Shown in pieces: positions 6,188-13,133 of a stretch of 13,133 nucleotides of DNA. Positions within the stretch are counted from its first letter, which is position 1; every line of letters begins with the position of its first letter. The DNA is from Gammaproteobacteria bacterium (GTDB lineage: Bacteria; Pseudomonadota; Gammaproteobacteria; GRL18). Both the position numbers and the translations under genes were made by a program. The stretch is taken from contig JANELJ010000023.1 of NCBI GenBank assembly GCA_024511395.1, positions 1 through 13,133 on the forward strand. Reading direction: 5' to 3'. The notes below the pieces were generated by a model, which was given only the letters and a program-made list of their open reading frames with translations, was not told where the DNA came from and ran no database searches.

Positions 6188-6225
6188 TGCGAGTTTTATT
6201 GACCCTTTAAGGCTGGAAGTACTAA

Positions 6226-8028
6226 GTGGCTGAACTCGAGTTTATACGTAACTTTTCAATTATTGCTCATATTGATCACGGCAAGTCCACGCTCTCGGAT
6301 CGACTGATTCAGATCTGCGGCGGATTAACTGCACGTGAAATGCAGGCCCAGGTGCTCGATTCCATGGATATTGAACGGGAGCGGGGCATTACCATTAAGG
6401 CACAGAGTGTTTCTCTGGATTATAAGGCTGATGACGGCTATACCTACCAGCTAAACTTTATTGATACTCCCGGACATGTGGATTTTTCCTATGAAGTTTC
6501 CCGCTCACTGGCGGCCTGTGAAGGCGCTTTGCTGGTTGTGGATGCTTCACAGGGGATAGAAGCTCAGAGTGTGGCCAATTGTTATACAGCCATTGAGCAG
6601 GGTCTGGAAGTTCTGCCGGTACTGAATAAAATTGATCTGCCGGCCGCCGATCCCGTGCGGGTAATGACTGAAATTGAAGAAGTCATTGGCCTAGATGCAA
6701 TGGATGCCCCCATGGTCAGTGCCAAGACCGGCGAAGGTATGCATGAGCTGCTAGAGTATCTGGTTAAACATATTCCGCCGCCGCAGGGTGAACGTGATGC
6801 ACCCTTACAGGCCCTGATCATTGACTCCTGGTTTGACTCCTACCTTGGCGTTGTGTCACTGGTGCGGGTTATGCAGGGCACTTTAAAAGTCAAAGACAAA
6901 ATGCTGGTCATGTCCACAGGTAAAACCCATGTGGTGGACGGCGTAGGCATTTTTACCCCCAAACGTGAAAAGAAAACTTTCCTGACCGCTGGAGAAGTGG
7001 GCTATGTGATTGCCGGTATTAAGGATATTTACGGGGCGCCGGTTGGTGATACGCTGACCACAGCCCATCACCCCTGTCAGGAATTCTTGGAAGGCTTTAA
7101 GGAAATTCAGCCCCGGGTTTTTGCCGGTTTATTTCCGGTTACCTCAGATGATTATGAAGGTTTACGCGAAGCGCTGTCTAAGTTAAAGCTTAACGATGCG
7201 GCATTATTTTATGAACCTGAAGTGTCTCAGGCACTGGGTTTTGGTTTTCGCTGCGGTTTCCTAGGCATGCTGCACATGGAAATTATTCAGGAGCGTCTGG
7301 AACGTGAATACGAACTGGATTTAATTACTACCGCACCGACGGTTATTTATCAGGTACTGACCACCAAAGGCGAAATCATTGAAATTGACAATCCGGCGGA
7401 TCTGCCGGATCGTTCCACCATTGAAGAAATACGTGAACCCATTATTATAGCCAATATTTTAATGCCTCAGGAATATGTGGGTAATGTGATCAGCCTGTGT
7501 ATTGAAAAGCGCGGTGTCCAGAAGAAAATGCAGTATGTGGGTAATCAGGTTAATATGACCTTTGAAATGCCTATGAACGAAGTGGTACTGGACTTTTTTG
7601 ACCGTCTGAAATCCGTCAGTCGCGGTTTTGCCTCCCTGGAATATCACTTTGATCGTTTTGAAGCCTCTAAACTGGTCAAAATGGATATTTTAATCAATGG
7701 TGAAGTCGTAGATGCCCTGTCACTGATTGTTCATGAAGACTTTGCCTTGAAACGCGGCCGTGAACTGACCGAAAAAATGAAAGAACTGATCCAGCGGCAG
7801 ATGTTTGATGTGGCTATTCAGGCGGCTATTGGTTCCAAGGTGATTGCCCGAACCAATGTTAAGGCCTTAAGAAAGAATGTTACCGCCAAGTGTTATGGTG
7901 GTGATGTCAGCCGTAAACGTAAACTGCTGGAAAAGCAGAAAGCGGGGAAAAAACGTATGAAGCAGGTTGGGCGTGTGGAAATTCCACAGGAAGCCTTTTT
8001 AGCGGTGCTGCATATTGGTAATGATTAA
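6226..8028 (+). CDS. lepA: Elongation factor 4 (LepA)
   Basis: LepA is a ribosome-dependent GTPase acting in translation, with reported roles in back-translocation or ribosome assembly/initiation. The 600 residues match the family (E. coli 599). GTPase motifs are AHIDHGKST (14-22), RERGIT (51-56), DTPGH (80-84) and NKID (134-137). EF-G-like domains II, III and V follow, as does the LepA-specific C-terminal domain ending in [20 protein letters not shown]. The start is GTG 6226, giving [13 protein letters not shown], which aligns with the usual N-terminus; GGA lies about 9 bases upstream. lepB follows after 53 bases, the classic lepA-lepB pairing. Confidence 0.98.
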   Translation: MAELEFIRNFSIIAHIDHGKSTLSDRLIQICGGLTAREMQAQVLDSMDIERERGITIKAQSVSLDYKADDGYTYQLNFIDTPGHVDFSYEVSRSLAACEGALLVVDASQGIEAQSVANCYTAIEQGLEVLPVLNKIDLPAADPVRVMTEIEEVIGLDAMDAPMVSAKTGEGMHELLEYLVKHIPPPQGERDAPLQALIIDSWFDSYLGVVSLVRVMQGTLKVKDKMLVMSTGKTHVVDGVGIFTPKREKKTFLTAGEVGYVIAGIKDIYGAPVGDTLTTAHHPCQEFLEGFKEIQPRVFAGLFPVTSDDYEGLREALSKLKLNDAALFYEPEVSQALGFGFRCGFLGMLHMEIIQERLEREYELDLITTAPTVIYQVLTTKGEIIEIDNPADLPDRSTIEEIREPIIIANILMPQEYVGNVISLCIEKRGVQKKMQYVGNQVNMTFEMPMNEVVLDFFDRLKSVSRGFASLEYHFDRFEASKLVKMDILINGEVVDALSLIVHEDFALKRGRELTEKMKELIQRQMFDVAIQAAIGSKVIARTNVKALRKNVTAKCYGGDVSRKRKLLEKQKAGKKRMKQVGRVEIPQEAFLAVLHIGND

Positions 8029-8081
8029 GCCTCTATCTAATAAATACAGACCTTTCTGGAATTAACAATAAGAGATAACTA

Positions 8082-8945
8082 ATGGATTTTGATATAGCAC
8101 TTGTTCTGGTGGTACTTACTTTTGCCTCCGGCATTATCTGGTTAATGGATAAATATTTATGGGAAAAGGAACGCAAGGCCAGACAGCAGGCCGAACTGGA
8201 TAAAAAAGGTAAGGAACTCACCGAGCAGGAGCGTGATGCACTGCTGGCGGATCCGGTGATTGTGGATTATGCCAAATCCCTGTTTCCTATATTCTTTATT
8301 GTTCTGCTGTTACGTTCCTTTATTTTTGAACCGTTTCGAATTCCTTCCCAGTCCATGATGCCTAATCTGTGGGTAGGTGATTTTATTCTGGTGAATAAGT
8401 TCAGTTACGGGGTGCGTCTGCCGGTTTTAAACCTGGAAATACTGGATACAGGAAAGCCCAAAAATGGGGATGTGGCGGTTTTTCGTTACCCTGTGAATCC
8501 GTCTATTAATTTTATAAAACGGGTTATCGGTGTGCCCGGTGATCACGTGATTTATAAAAACAAGGTATTATATATCAATGGTAAAATGATCCCGCAGGAA
8601 CTGATTGGCGTATACCAAGGGGAAGGTTCCGGAGAGAAAATGACCGGAGCTATTCTTAAAAATGAGGATTTACTTGGTGTTAAGCATAATATTCTGCTGG
8701 TTCCCGGTAAACCTGATTATAGCTACATGTATTTTTCAAAGTTCTATAAAGAAGGGCACATTGACCTGGTAGTGCCAGAAGGCCATTATTTTATGATGGG
8801 TGATAACCGTGATGAGAGCCATGACAGCCGTTTCTGGGGACTGGTGCCGCAGGATAATCTGGTGGGTAAGGCTTTTATGATCTGGTTTAACTGGGATGTG
8901 GGTCACGATTTGTTCTGGGAGCGTATTGGTAATACTATTGAATAA
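8082..8945 (+). CDS. lepB: Signal peptidase I
   Basis: LepB cleaves signal peptides from exported pre-proteins at the periplasmic face of the inner membrane. It has two N-terminal membrane segments (about residues 4-22 and 66-80) around a charged cytoplasmic loop (KERKARQQAELDKK). Box motifs follow: PSQSMMP with nucleophile Ser91, FRYP, INFIKRVIGVPGD with general-base Lys146, and MGDNRDESHDSRFWG. The positions of the Ser/Lys dyad equal those of E. coli LepB. Its 287 residues lie between the E. coli and Pseudomonas lengths. ATG 8082 is preceded by only a weak purine-rich site. Cargo in this window would include RseB. Confidence 0.97.
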   Translation: MDFDIALVLVVLTFASGIIWLMDKYLWEKERKARQQAELDKKGKELTEQERDALLADPVIVDYAKSLFPIFFIVLLLRSFIFEPFRIPSQSMMPNLWVGDFILVNKFSYGVRLPVLNLEILDTGKPKNGDVAVFRYPVNPSINFIKRVIGVPGDHVIYKNKVLYINGKMIPQELIGVYQGEGSGEKMTGAILKNEDLLGVKHNILLVPGKPDYSYMYFSKFYKEGHIDLVVPEGHYFMMGDNRDESHDSRFWGLVPQDNLVGKAFMIWFNWDVGHDLFWERIGNTIE

Positions 8946-8965
8946 TCAATAACATGGATTATACT
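8938..8965 (+). promoter_or_regulatory. Possible promoter for the DUF4845-rnc-era-recO genes
   Basis: TTGAAT (8938-8943) and TATACT (8960-8965) are 16 bases apart, matching sigma70 at 4 of 6 and 5 of 6. The -35 overlaps the end of lepB. It would start transcription about 36 bases before the DUF4845 gene. Confidence 0.35.
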
Positions 8966-9008
8966 TCTAATAATTAATATTTAATTTCCACTATCTGAAG
9001 GAAATAAA

Positions 9009-9395
9009 ATGCTTAAACAGGGCTTAAAATATAGACAACAAAAGGGCTTTACACTGGTAGGATGGTTAATTGTTATTGCTATTTTTCTGTTCTTTGCCTA
9101 TCTGGCCATGATTCTGACTCCCGTTATGGTGGGTAACCACACCATGGATCGTATTCTGGAGTCCTTAAAAGAAGAGCCCGGTATTACCCAGAAGTCCAAA
9201 CAACAGATCTGGCGTTTAATTGAAAACCGTATGTTGATTAACCAGGTTCGCAGTGTCACCAAAGATGATTTTGAAATTGTTAAAGAACCCAATAAAGTCG
9301 TGGTTTACCTGGATTATGAAGACCGGGTGCATTTTGCAGCTAACATCTATATTGTTTTTGAGCGGGAAAAATCTGTAGAGCTGGTCAGAAATTGA
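9009..9395 (+). CDS. DUF4845 membrane-anchored protein
   Basis: A 128-residue protein of the family found between lepB and rnc in many non-enteric gammaproteobacteria. It has a basic N-terminus, one membrane helix (about residues 15-38) and a soluble, presumably periplasmic domain (NRMLINQVRSVTKDDFEI, VVVYLDYEDRVHFAANIYIV). The N-terminus KGFTLVGWLIVIAIF looks like a type IV prepilin leader but has Gly where the conserved Glu at +5 would be. No function is established that I know of. AAGGAAA lies 6-12 bases before ATG 9009. Its TGA stop overlaps the rnc TTG start. Confidence 0.85.
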   Translation: MLKQGLKYRQQKGFTLVGWLIVIAIFLFFAYLAMILTPVMVGNHTMDRILESLKEEPGITQKSKQQIWRLIENRMLINQVRSVTKDDFEIVKEPNKVVVYLDYEDRVHFAANIYIVFEREKSVELVRN

Positions 9396-10072
9396 TAAAA
9401 AATCTCGATCCTTTATGTACCATGCTGGGTTATCATTTTAAAGATATCAGCCTGCTTAAAGTGGCTTTAAGTCATCGCAGTATTGGTAAAAATAATAATG
9501 AACGGCTGGAATTTCTGGGTGACTCGGTGATCGGATATGTAATTGCCCAGGAGCTATACCAGAGACTGGCTGAGGATAGTGAGGGTAATTTAAGCCGTTA
9601 TCGTTCTCTGCTGGTTAAGGGGGATACCCTGGCCAGTATTGCCCGTCAGTTTGAAGTCGGCAAGTATCTAAAACTGGGTGGTGGAGAACTCAAAAGCGGC
9701 GGTTACCGGCGTGATTCCATTCTGGCTGATGCCATGGAAGCTATTATTGGCGCCATTACTCTGGACTCTGATATTGAACAGGCTCGTCAATGTATTTTAA
9801 GCTGGTATAAAACCCGTCTGGATAATATTACTTCTCTTGATCTTAAAGATCCCAAAACCCGTCTGCAGGAATATCTTCAGTCCCGTAAATACGAATTGCC
9901 TCAATACAAAGTGGTTTCTGTTAACGGTAAGGAACATGCACAGATTTTTCAGGTGGACTGTACAGTAATTGAACTGGGGCAAACCATTTCTGCCCAAGGC
10001 AAAACCCGTCGGGCGGCGGAACAGAAAAGTGCAGAATTAATGCTTGAAAAAATCTTAGAGAAAAGCCAATGA
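9392..10072 (+). CDS. rnc: Ribonuclease III
   Basis: RNase III cuts double-stranded RNA, including rRNA precursors and many regulatory RNAs. The catalytic domain has the signature ERLEFLGDS at residues 37-45 and the second acidic site LADAMEAIIGA (Asp113, Glu116). A C-terminal double-stranded RNA-binding domain starts near DPKTRLQEYLQ and ends with GKTRRAAEQKSAELML. From TTG 9392 the protein has 226 residues, the E. coli length, and the N-terminus aligns (about ten residues before LGYHF). ATG 9422 would remove that conserved lead. The TTG start overlaps the DUF4845 stop by 4 bases and the end overlaps era by 4 bases, so expression is probably coupled at both ends. Confidence 0.97.
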   Translation: MIKNLDPLCTMLGYHFKDISLLKVALSHRSIGKNNNERLEFLGDSVIGYVIAQELYQRLAEDSEGNLSRYRSLLVKGDTLASIARQFEVGKYLKLGGGELKSGGYRRDSILADAMEAIIGAITLDSDIEQARQCILSWYKTRLDNITSLDLKDPKTRLQEYLQSRKYELPQYKVVSVNGKEHAQIFQVDCTVIELGQTISAQGKTRRAAEQKSAELMLEKILEKSQ

Positions 10073-11013
10073 CCGATACTGATAACACCGGAGAGGGCAG
10101 TGCTTCATTTCCAGATGATTACCGCAGCGGCTATGTCGCTATTATCGGTCGACCTAATGTAGGCAAGTCCACCCTGTTAAACCGTATTCTGGGGTTTCAT
10201 CTCAGTATCACCTCCAAAAAGCCTCAGACTACCCGCCACCGTTTACTGGGTATTAAAACTACCCGTACCGCCCAGATGGTTTATATTGATACCCCGGGAC
10301 TGCACCAGAATTATAAAGGGGCTATTCACCGTTATATGAACCGTGAAGCCTTAACGACCCTGCAGGATGTAGATGTGATTGTCTTTGTCATGGACGGTCT
10401 TAGATTAACCCCAGAAGACGAGTATGCGATTACTTTGCTGGAAAAATGCGACCAGCCGGTGATTCTGGTGGTTAATAAAACCGACAAAATTAAAAACAAG
10501 AAATTGTTACTGCCGTTTCTGGAAAATATCAGTAAGAAGCTCAAATTTGCCCAGGTTCTGCCGGTTTCAGCTGCCAAGGGCAGCAATGTACTGGAACTGG
10601 AAAAAGCCATAGAAGCCCATCTGCATATTTCTCCCCCTTATTATCCTGAAGAGCAGATCACGGACAAATCGGATCGTTTCCTGGCCGCTGAACTGATTCG
10701 GGAAAAAATTATGCGCCTGCTGGGACAGGAAGTACCTTATGCTACGGCAGTAGAAGTGGAAGCTTTTGAAGAAGATGAAAAGCTGATTAAAATTGCGGCC
10801 ATTATCTGGGTTGAAAGGGATAATCAGAAAAGCATAATTATTGGTCATAAAGGCCAGCAATTAAAGGAAATCGGCAAACAGGCCCGACTGTCTATGGAAG
10901 GGTTGTATAATAAAAAAGTGTTTCTGAAACTCTGGGTTAAGCTCAAGGACGGCTGGTCGGATGATGAGCGTGCATTAAAAAGCCTGGGCTATTTTGATGA
11001 ATACGGTGCCTGA
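10069..11013 (+). CDS. era: GTPase Era
   Basis: Era is an essential GTPase that binds the 3' end of 16S rRNA during small-subunit assembly at the membrane. G-motifs are GRPNVGKST (27-35), DTPG (74-77) and NKTD (136-139). The switch region KKPQTTRHRLLGI is typical. A C-terminal KH RNA-binding domain includes IIIGHKGQQLKEIGKQAR. At 314 residues it is slightly longer than E. coli Era (301), owing to an acidic, Gly/Ser-containing N-terminal stretch (MTDTDNTGEGSASFPDD). It starts by ATGA overlap with rnc, a conserved rnc-era pairing that ties rRNA processing to assembly, and it overlaps recO at its end. Confidence 0.97.
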   Translation: MTDTDNTGEGSASFPDDYRSGYVAIIGRPNVGKSTLLNRILGFHLSITSKKPQTTRHRLLGIKTTRTAQMVYIDTPGLHQNYKGAIHRYMNREALTTLQDVDVIVFVMDGLRLTPEDEYAITLLEKCDQPVILVVNKTDKIKNKKLLLPFLENISKKLKFAQVLPVSAAKGSNVLELEKAIEAHLHISPPYYPEEQITDKSDRFLAAELIREKIMRLLGQEVPYATAVEVEAFEEDEKLIKIAAIIWVERDNQKSIIIGHKGQQLKEIGKQARLSMEGLYNKKVFLKLWVKLKDGWSDDERALKSLGYFDEYGA

Positions 11014-11764
11014 CCGAATAAAACTGGATTATAAAACGGCGGTGGTTCTTCATCATTATAATTATCAGGACAACAGCCTGATTGTTAATTTTTTTGTGCA
11101 GGAACTGGGTAAGCTCAGCGCTGTAGCCAGGGGTGTAAAAAATTCAAAAAAGGGCCGTTACGCCTTATTGCAGCCTTTTCAGAAACTGACTATCAGTTTA
11201 AGCGGTAAAGGCGATCTGCTGACACTGACCCAGGTAGAGGCGCTGCTACAGGCGGATTCAGAAAAATGGAACCTGAAGGGTAAGTCACTTTATTGTGCCT
11301 ACTATATTAATGAGCTGCTGCTAAATCTTTTGCCAGCTCATACTGACTGCTCGGCTATCTTCAACCTTTATCATGAAGTCCTGAAACTGCTGAGCAGCCA
11401 CATTGATGACAGTGACCAGGACAACTTTCATTATGAAATTCCTCTACGGCTGTTTGAGCTGAAATTGCTGGAGTTTCTGGGTTATAGCCTGAACCTGACA
11501 GTGGATCAGAGCAGTGGTGAGAAGGTCAGTGCAGACAGGCAATATTATTACCAGCTGGATGTCGGACCGTCTCTTCAGCAAAATATCCAGGCACAGGCTT
11601 TATTAATCAGCGGTCAGACTCTGCTGAATATGGCCCAAAGCCGGTTTAATGATCAGAAAACCTTGCATGAAAGCAAACAATTATTAAAATGGGCTATTTC
11701 CCAGCATCTGAATAAACCCTTAAAAAGCCGTGAGCTGTTTAAACAATTATACGCTAACAAATAG
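10997..11764 (+). CDS. recO: DNA repair protein RecO
   Basis: RecO works with RecR (and RecF) to load RecA on SSB-coated single-stranded DNA and anneals strands during gap repair. The N-terminal OB-fold is recognisable (AVVLHHYNYQDNSLIVNFFVQELGKLSAVARGVK), followed by the helical domain (YINELLLNLLP, YEIPLRLFELKLLEFLGY). No zinc-finger cysteines are seen, as in many gammaproteobacterial members. ATG 10997 gives 255 residues and overlaps era by 17 bases. TTG 10994 or GTG 11006 are also possible, since no strong ribosome binding site decides the start. It follows era as in the conserved block. Confidence 0.93.
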   Translation: MNTVPDRIKLDYKTAVVLHHYNYQDNSLIVNFFVQELGKLSAVARGVKNSKKGRYALLQPFQKLTISLSGKGDLLTLTQVEALLQADSEKWNLKGKSLYCAYYINELLLNLLPAHTDCSAIFNLYHEVLKLLSSHIDDSDQDNFHYEIPLRLFELKLLEFLGYSLNLTVDQSSGEKVSADRQYYYQLDVGPSLQQNIQAQALLISGQTLLNMAQSRFNDQKTLHESKQLLKWAISQHLNKPLKSRELFKQLYANK

Positions 11765-11771
11765 AATACCC

Positions 11772-11799
11772 CTCGTTCCCGCGCAGGAGTATGGGCACC
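11772..11799. repeat. Possible degenerate CTCGTTCCC hairpin repeat
   Basis: Between recO and pdxJ, CTCGTTCCCGCGC and GTATGGGCACC can pair through CCC/GGG and G-U wobble. The text resembles a degenerate copy of the CTCGTTCCCACGC...GTGGGAA dispersed repeat known to me from other gammaproteobacterial genomes. This is a recollection, not a search result, and the copy is imperfect. Confidence 0.3.
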
Positions 11800-11830
11800 A
11801 CAAGTTATTTCTTTAATTGAGGACAAGAGT

Positions 11831-12583
11831 TTGAGAACCAAATTAATACGAAGTAATTCCATTTTACTGGGCGTCAATATCGATCATATTGCTACTTTAA
11901 GACAGGCACGAGGCACCCGTTATCCCGATCCGGTTAAAGCGGCCATGGATGTGGAGCAGGCCGGCGGGGATAGTATTACCCTGCATTTAAGAGAGGATCT
12001 CCGGCATATCCAGGAACGGGATGTGTTTTTAACTAAGGAAGTACTGCAGACCCGAATGAATCTAGAAATGGCCGTCACTGATGGTATGCTGGATATTGCT
12101 GAACAGGTTAAACCGGCAGATTGCTGTCTGGTGCCGGAAAAAAGGGAAGAGCTAACCACCGAAGGCGGCCTGGATGTGGCCGGGCAGGTTTCTAAAATCA
12201 CGGATGCCTGCCAGCGCCTGTCTGAGGCAGGGGTGCGAGTCTCATTATTTATTGATGCCGATAAAGCCCAGATTGAAGCGGCAGTCCAGGTAAAGGCACC
12301 GGTTATTGAAATACATACTGGACATTATGCCGATTATCAGGGTGAGCAACAGCAACAGGAGTTTGAACGCATTAAAGAAGGGGTGTTGTATGCCCGCTCA
12401 CTGGGTTTGACCGTCAATGCAGGCCATGGCCTGCATTATCATAATGTTGAACCGATTGCGGCTCTGGAGAATATTGAAGAGCTGAACATCGGCCATGCTA
12501 TTATTGCTCATGCCTTATTTGTGGGCCTGCCGCAGGCGGTTAAGGAAATGAAAAATTTAATGTTAAAAGCAAGAAACCCGTAA
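11831..12583 (+). CDS. pdxJ: Pyridoxine 5'-phosphate synthase
   Basis: PdxJ condenses 1-deoxyxylulose 5-phosphate with 3-amino-2-oxopropyl phosphate to form pyridoxine 5'-phosphate, the last ring-forming step of the DXP-dependent vitamin B6 route. The TIM-barrel protein shows [17 protein letters not shown] (13-29), [20 protein letters not shown] text with His52 and Arg54, MNLEMA with Glu79, EIHTGHYA and the catalytic-loop histidine in [10 protein letters not shown] (His199). The 250 residues are close to E. coli (243). The start is TTG 11831, supported by GAGGA at 11819-11823. acpS, which usually follows pdxJ, is not present before the cold-shock gene. Confidence 0.96.
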   Translation: MRTKLIRSNSILLGVNIDHIATLRQARGTRYPDPVKAAMDVEQAGGDSITLHLREDLRHIQERDVFLTKEVLQTRMNLEMAVTDGMLDIAEQVKPADCCLVPEKREELTTEGGLDVAGQVSKITDACQRLSEAGVRVSLFIDADKAQIEAAVQVKAPVIEIHTGHYADYQGEQQQQEFERIKEGVLYARSLGLTVNAGHGLHYHNVEPIAALENIEELNIGHAIIAHALFVGLPQAVKEMKNLMLKARNP

Positions 12584-12640
12584 TTAAAAAATAGTTACAG
12601 GGAGAAATTTGATATTTTTTGTAAAAATAAAAAATAATTA

Positions 12641-12668
12641 TTGACTCTACTCCAAATGGGTATATAAT
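12641..12668 (+). promoter_or_regulatory. Strong sigma70 promoter of the cold-shock gene
   Basis: TTGACT (12641-12646) and TATAAT (12663-12668) with a 16-base spacer form a near-consensus sigma70 promoter (5 of 6 and 6 of 6). The predicted start is near 12675, leaving a leader of about 195 bases before the cold-shock ATG. Confidence 0.75.
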
Positions 12669-12674
12669 CTATTT

Positions 12675-12870
12675 TAGCTTGAAAGTATGACTTAGATATT
12701 TATGCACACCCCTCGATATTCTTTCTTTTAAAAGACTGAATACTCGTCAAGTTTTTCATAAGTAAATAGCACCACTTCTCAGCACAACCCGTTCTTAACT
12801 CTGATTTAAATTATTTAAAACAGATCTATGGACACTAATAAAATTACTAATTGGAAAAGGATATAAATAT
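12675..12870 (+). promoter_or_regulatory. Long 5' leader of the cold-shock gene
   Basis: About 195 bases of A+T-rich, untranslated leader separate the predicted start from the ATG. Cold-shock mRNAs such as E. coli cspA carry leaders of similar size that refold with temperature and control translation. I see a TCTTTTAAAAGA palindrome at 12724-12735 but no certain cold-box motif. AAGGA (12857-12861) is a good ribosome binding site 9 bases before ATG. Confidence 0.45.
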
Positions 12871-13071
12871 ATGTCTACTGGTACTGTAAAATGGTTTAAC
12901 GAATCTAAAGGTTTTGGTTTTATTGAGCAGGATTCTGGTCCTGACGTTTTCGCTCATTTTAGTGCGATTTCTGGCTCAGGTTTCAAAACTTTAATTGAAG
13001 GTCAAAAAGTTGAGTTCACTGTAACTCAAGGTCAAAAAGGCCCTCAGGCAGAAAACATTGTTGTGGTATAA
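12871..13071 (+). CDS. Cold-shock domain protein (CspA family)
   Basis: A 66-residue single-domain cold-shock protein that binds single-stranded RNA and DNA and melts RNA secondary structure. The OB-fold motifs are RNP1 KGFGFI (13-18) and RNP2 VFAHF (26-30), with the start [14 protein letters not shown] and the end QGPQAENI-like [10 protein letters not shown]. Length and sequence match CspA-type proteins; the exact paralogue (CspA, CspD, CspE or similar) cannot be set from one gene, so no symbol is given. It has its own promoter and terminator, so it is a single-gene unit separate from pdxJ. Confidence 0.95.
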   Translation: MSTGTVKWFNESKGFGFIEQDSGPDVFAHFSAISGSGFKTLIEGQKVEFTVTQGQKGPQAENIVVV

Positions 13072-13094
13072 TACTTTTTAAGTAAATTACCAAC

Positions 13095-13133
13095 AAAAAA
13101 AAGGGTAAGTCTGAAAAGACTTACCCTTTTTTT
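13095..13133 (+). terminator. Rho-independent terminator of the cold-shock gene
   Basis: GGGTAAGTCT (13103-13112), a GAAA tetraloop, and AGACTTACCC (13117-13126) form a perfect 10-bp stem followed by a run of at least seven T to the window end. A matching A-run before the stem means it could also work on the opposite strand. Confidence 0.95.

Noticed and set aside
1-13133. tRNA, rRNA, transposase, phage or defence genes
   Set aside because: None was recognised on either strand; nearly all coding space is taken by conserved housekeeping genes.

Overview
This window is a piece of a gammaproteobacterial chromosome of moderate, slightly A+T-leaning composition. Two conserved gene blocks lie head to tail: the extracytoplasmic stress locus nadB // rpoE-rseA-rseB-rseC, with nadB divergent, and the lepA-lepB-(DUF4845)-rnc-era-recO-pdxJ block. 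DUF4845 between lepB and rnc, and a DUF836 glutaredoxin-like gene before lepA, fit a Pseudomonas- or sulfur-oxidiser-like gammaproteobacterium better than the enterics. I cannot place it below class.

Layout. Bases 1-900 look decayed. A short C-terminal coding tail resembles YgfX. It is followed by a di-haem cytochrome c gene that has lost its reading frame in the signal peptide, at a palindromic G/C-rich repeat, and also carries an amber codon 17 codons before its original end. nadB (891-2510, minus) converges on this cytochrome, with the two 3' ends overlapping by 6 bp. The 471-bp nadB/rpoE intergenic region holds a sigma70-type nadB promoter, a 110-bp MITE-like element with 29-bp imperfect terminal inverted repeats, and a sigmaE-like promoter for rpoE. 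From 2982 to 6154, rpoE, rseA, rseB, rseC and a DUF836 gene are close-packed, and from rseA on the genes overlap. From 6226 to 12583 come lepA, lepB, a DUF4845 protein, rnc, era, recO and pdxJ, again largely translationally coupled. The right end holds a cold-shock protein gene with its own strong promoter, a long leader and a textbook terminator.

Function. sigmaE (RpoE) is held at the membrane by RseA; RseB and RseC tune this switch. The lepA block joins ribosome function (LepA, Era), secretion (LepB), RNA processing (RNase III), recombination repair (RecO) and pyridoxal phosphate synthesis (PdxJ). NadB starts de novo NAD synthesis.

I see no undescribed defence, mobile or biosynthetic system. 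The unusual content is small-scale: several unrelated palindromic elements (bases 3-31, 252-269, 2676-2785, 4203-4240, perhaps 11772-11799), two of them at points where genes have broken and one inside the still-open rseA gene; the doubly damaged cytochrome; a low-complexity N-terminal extension on RseA; and the absence of a mucD/degP-type protease gene between rseC and lepA.
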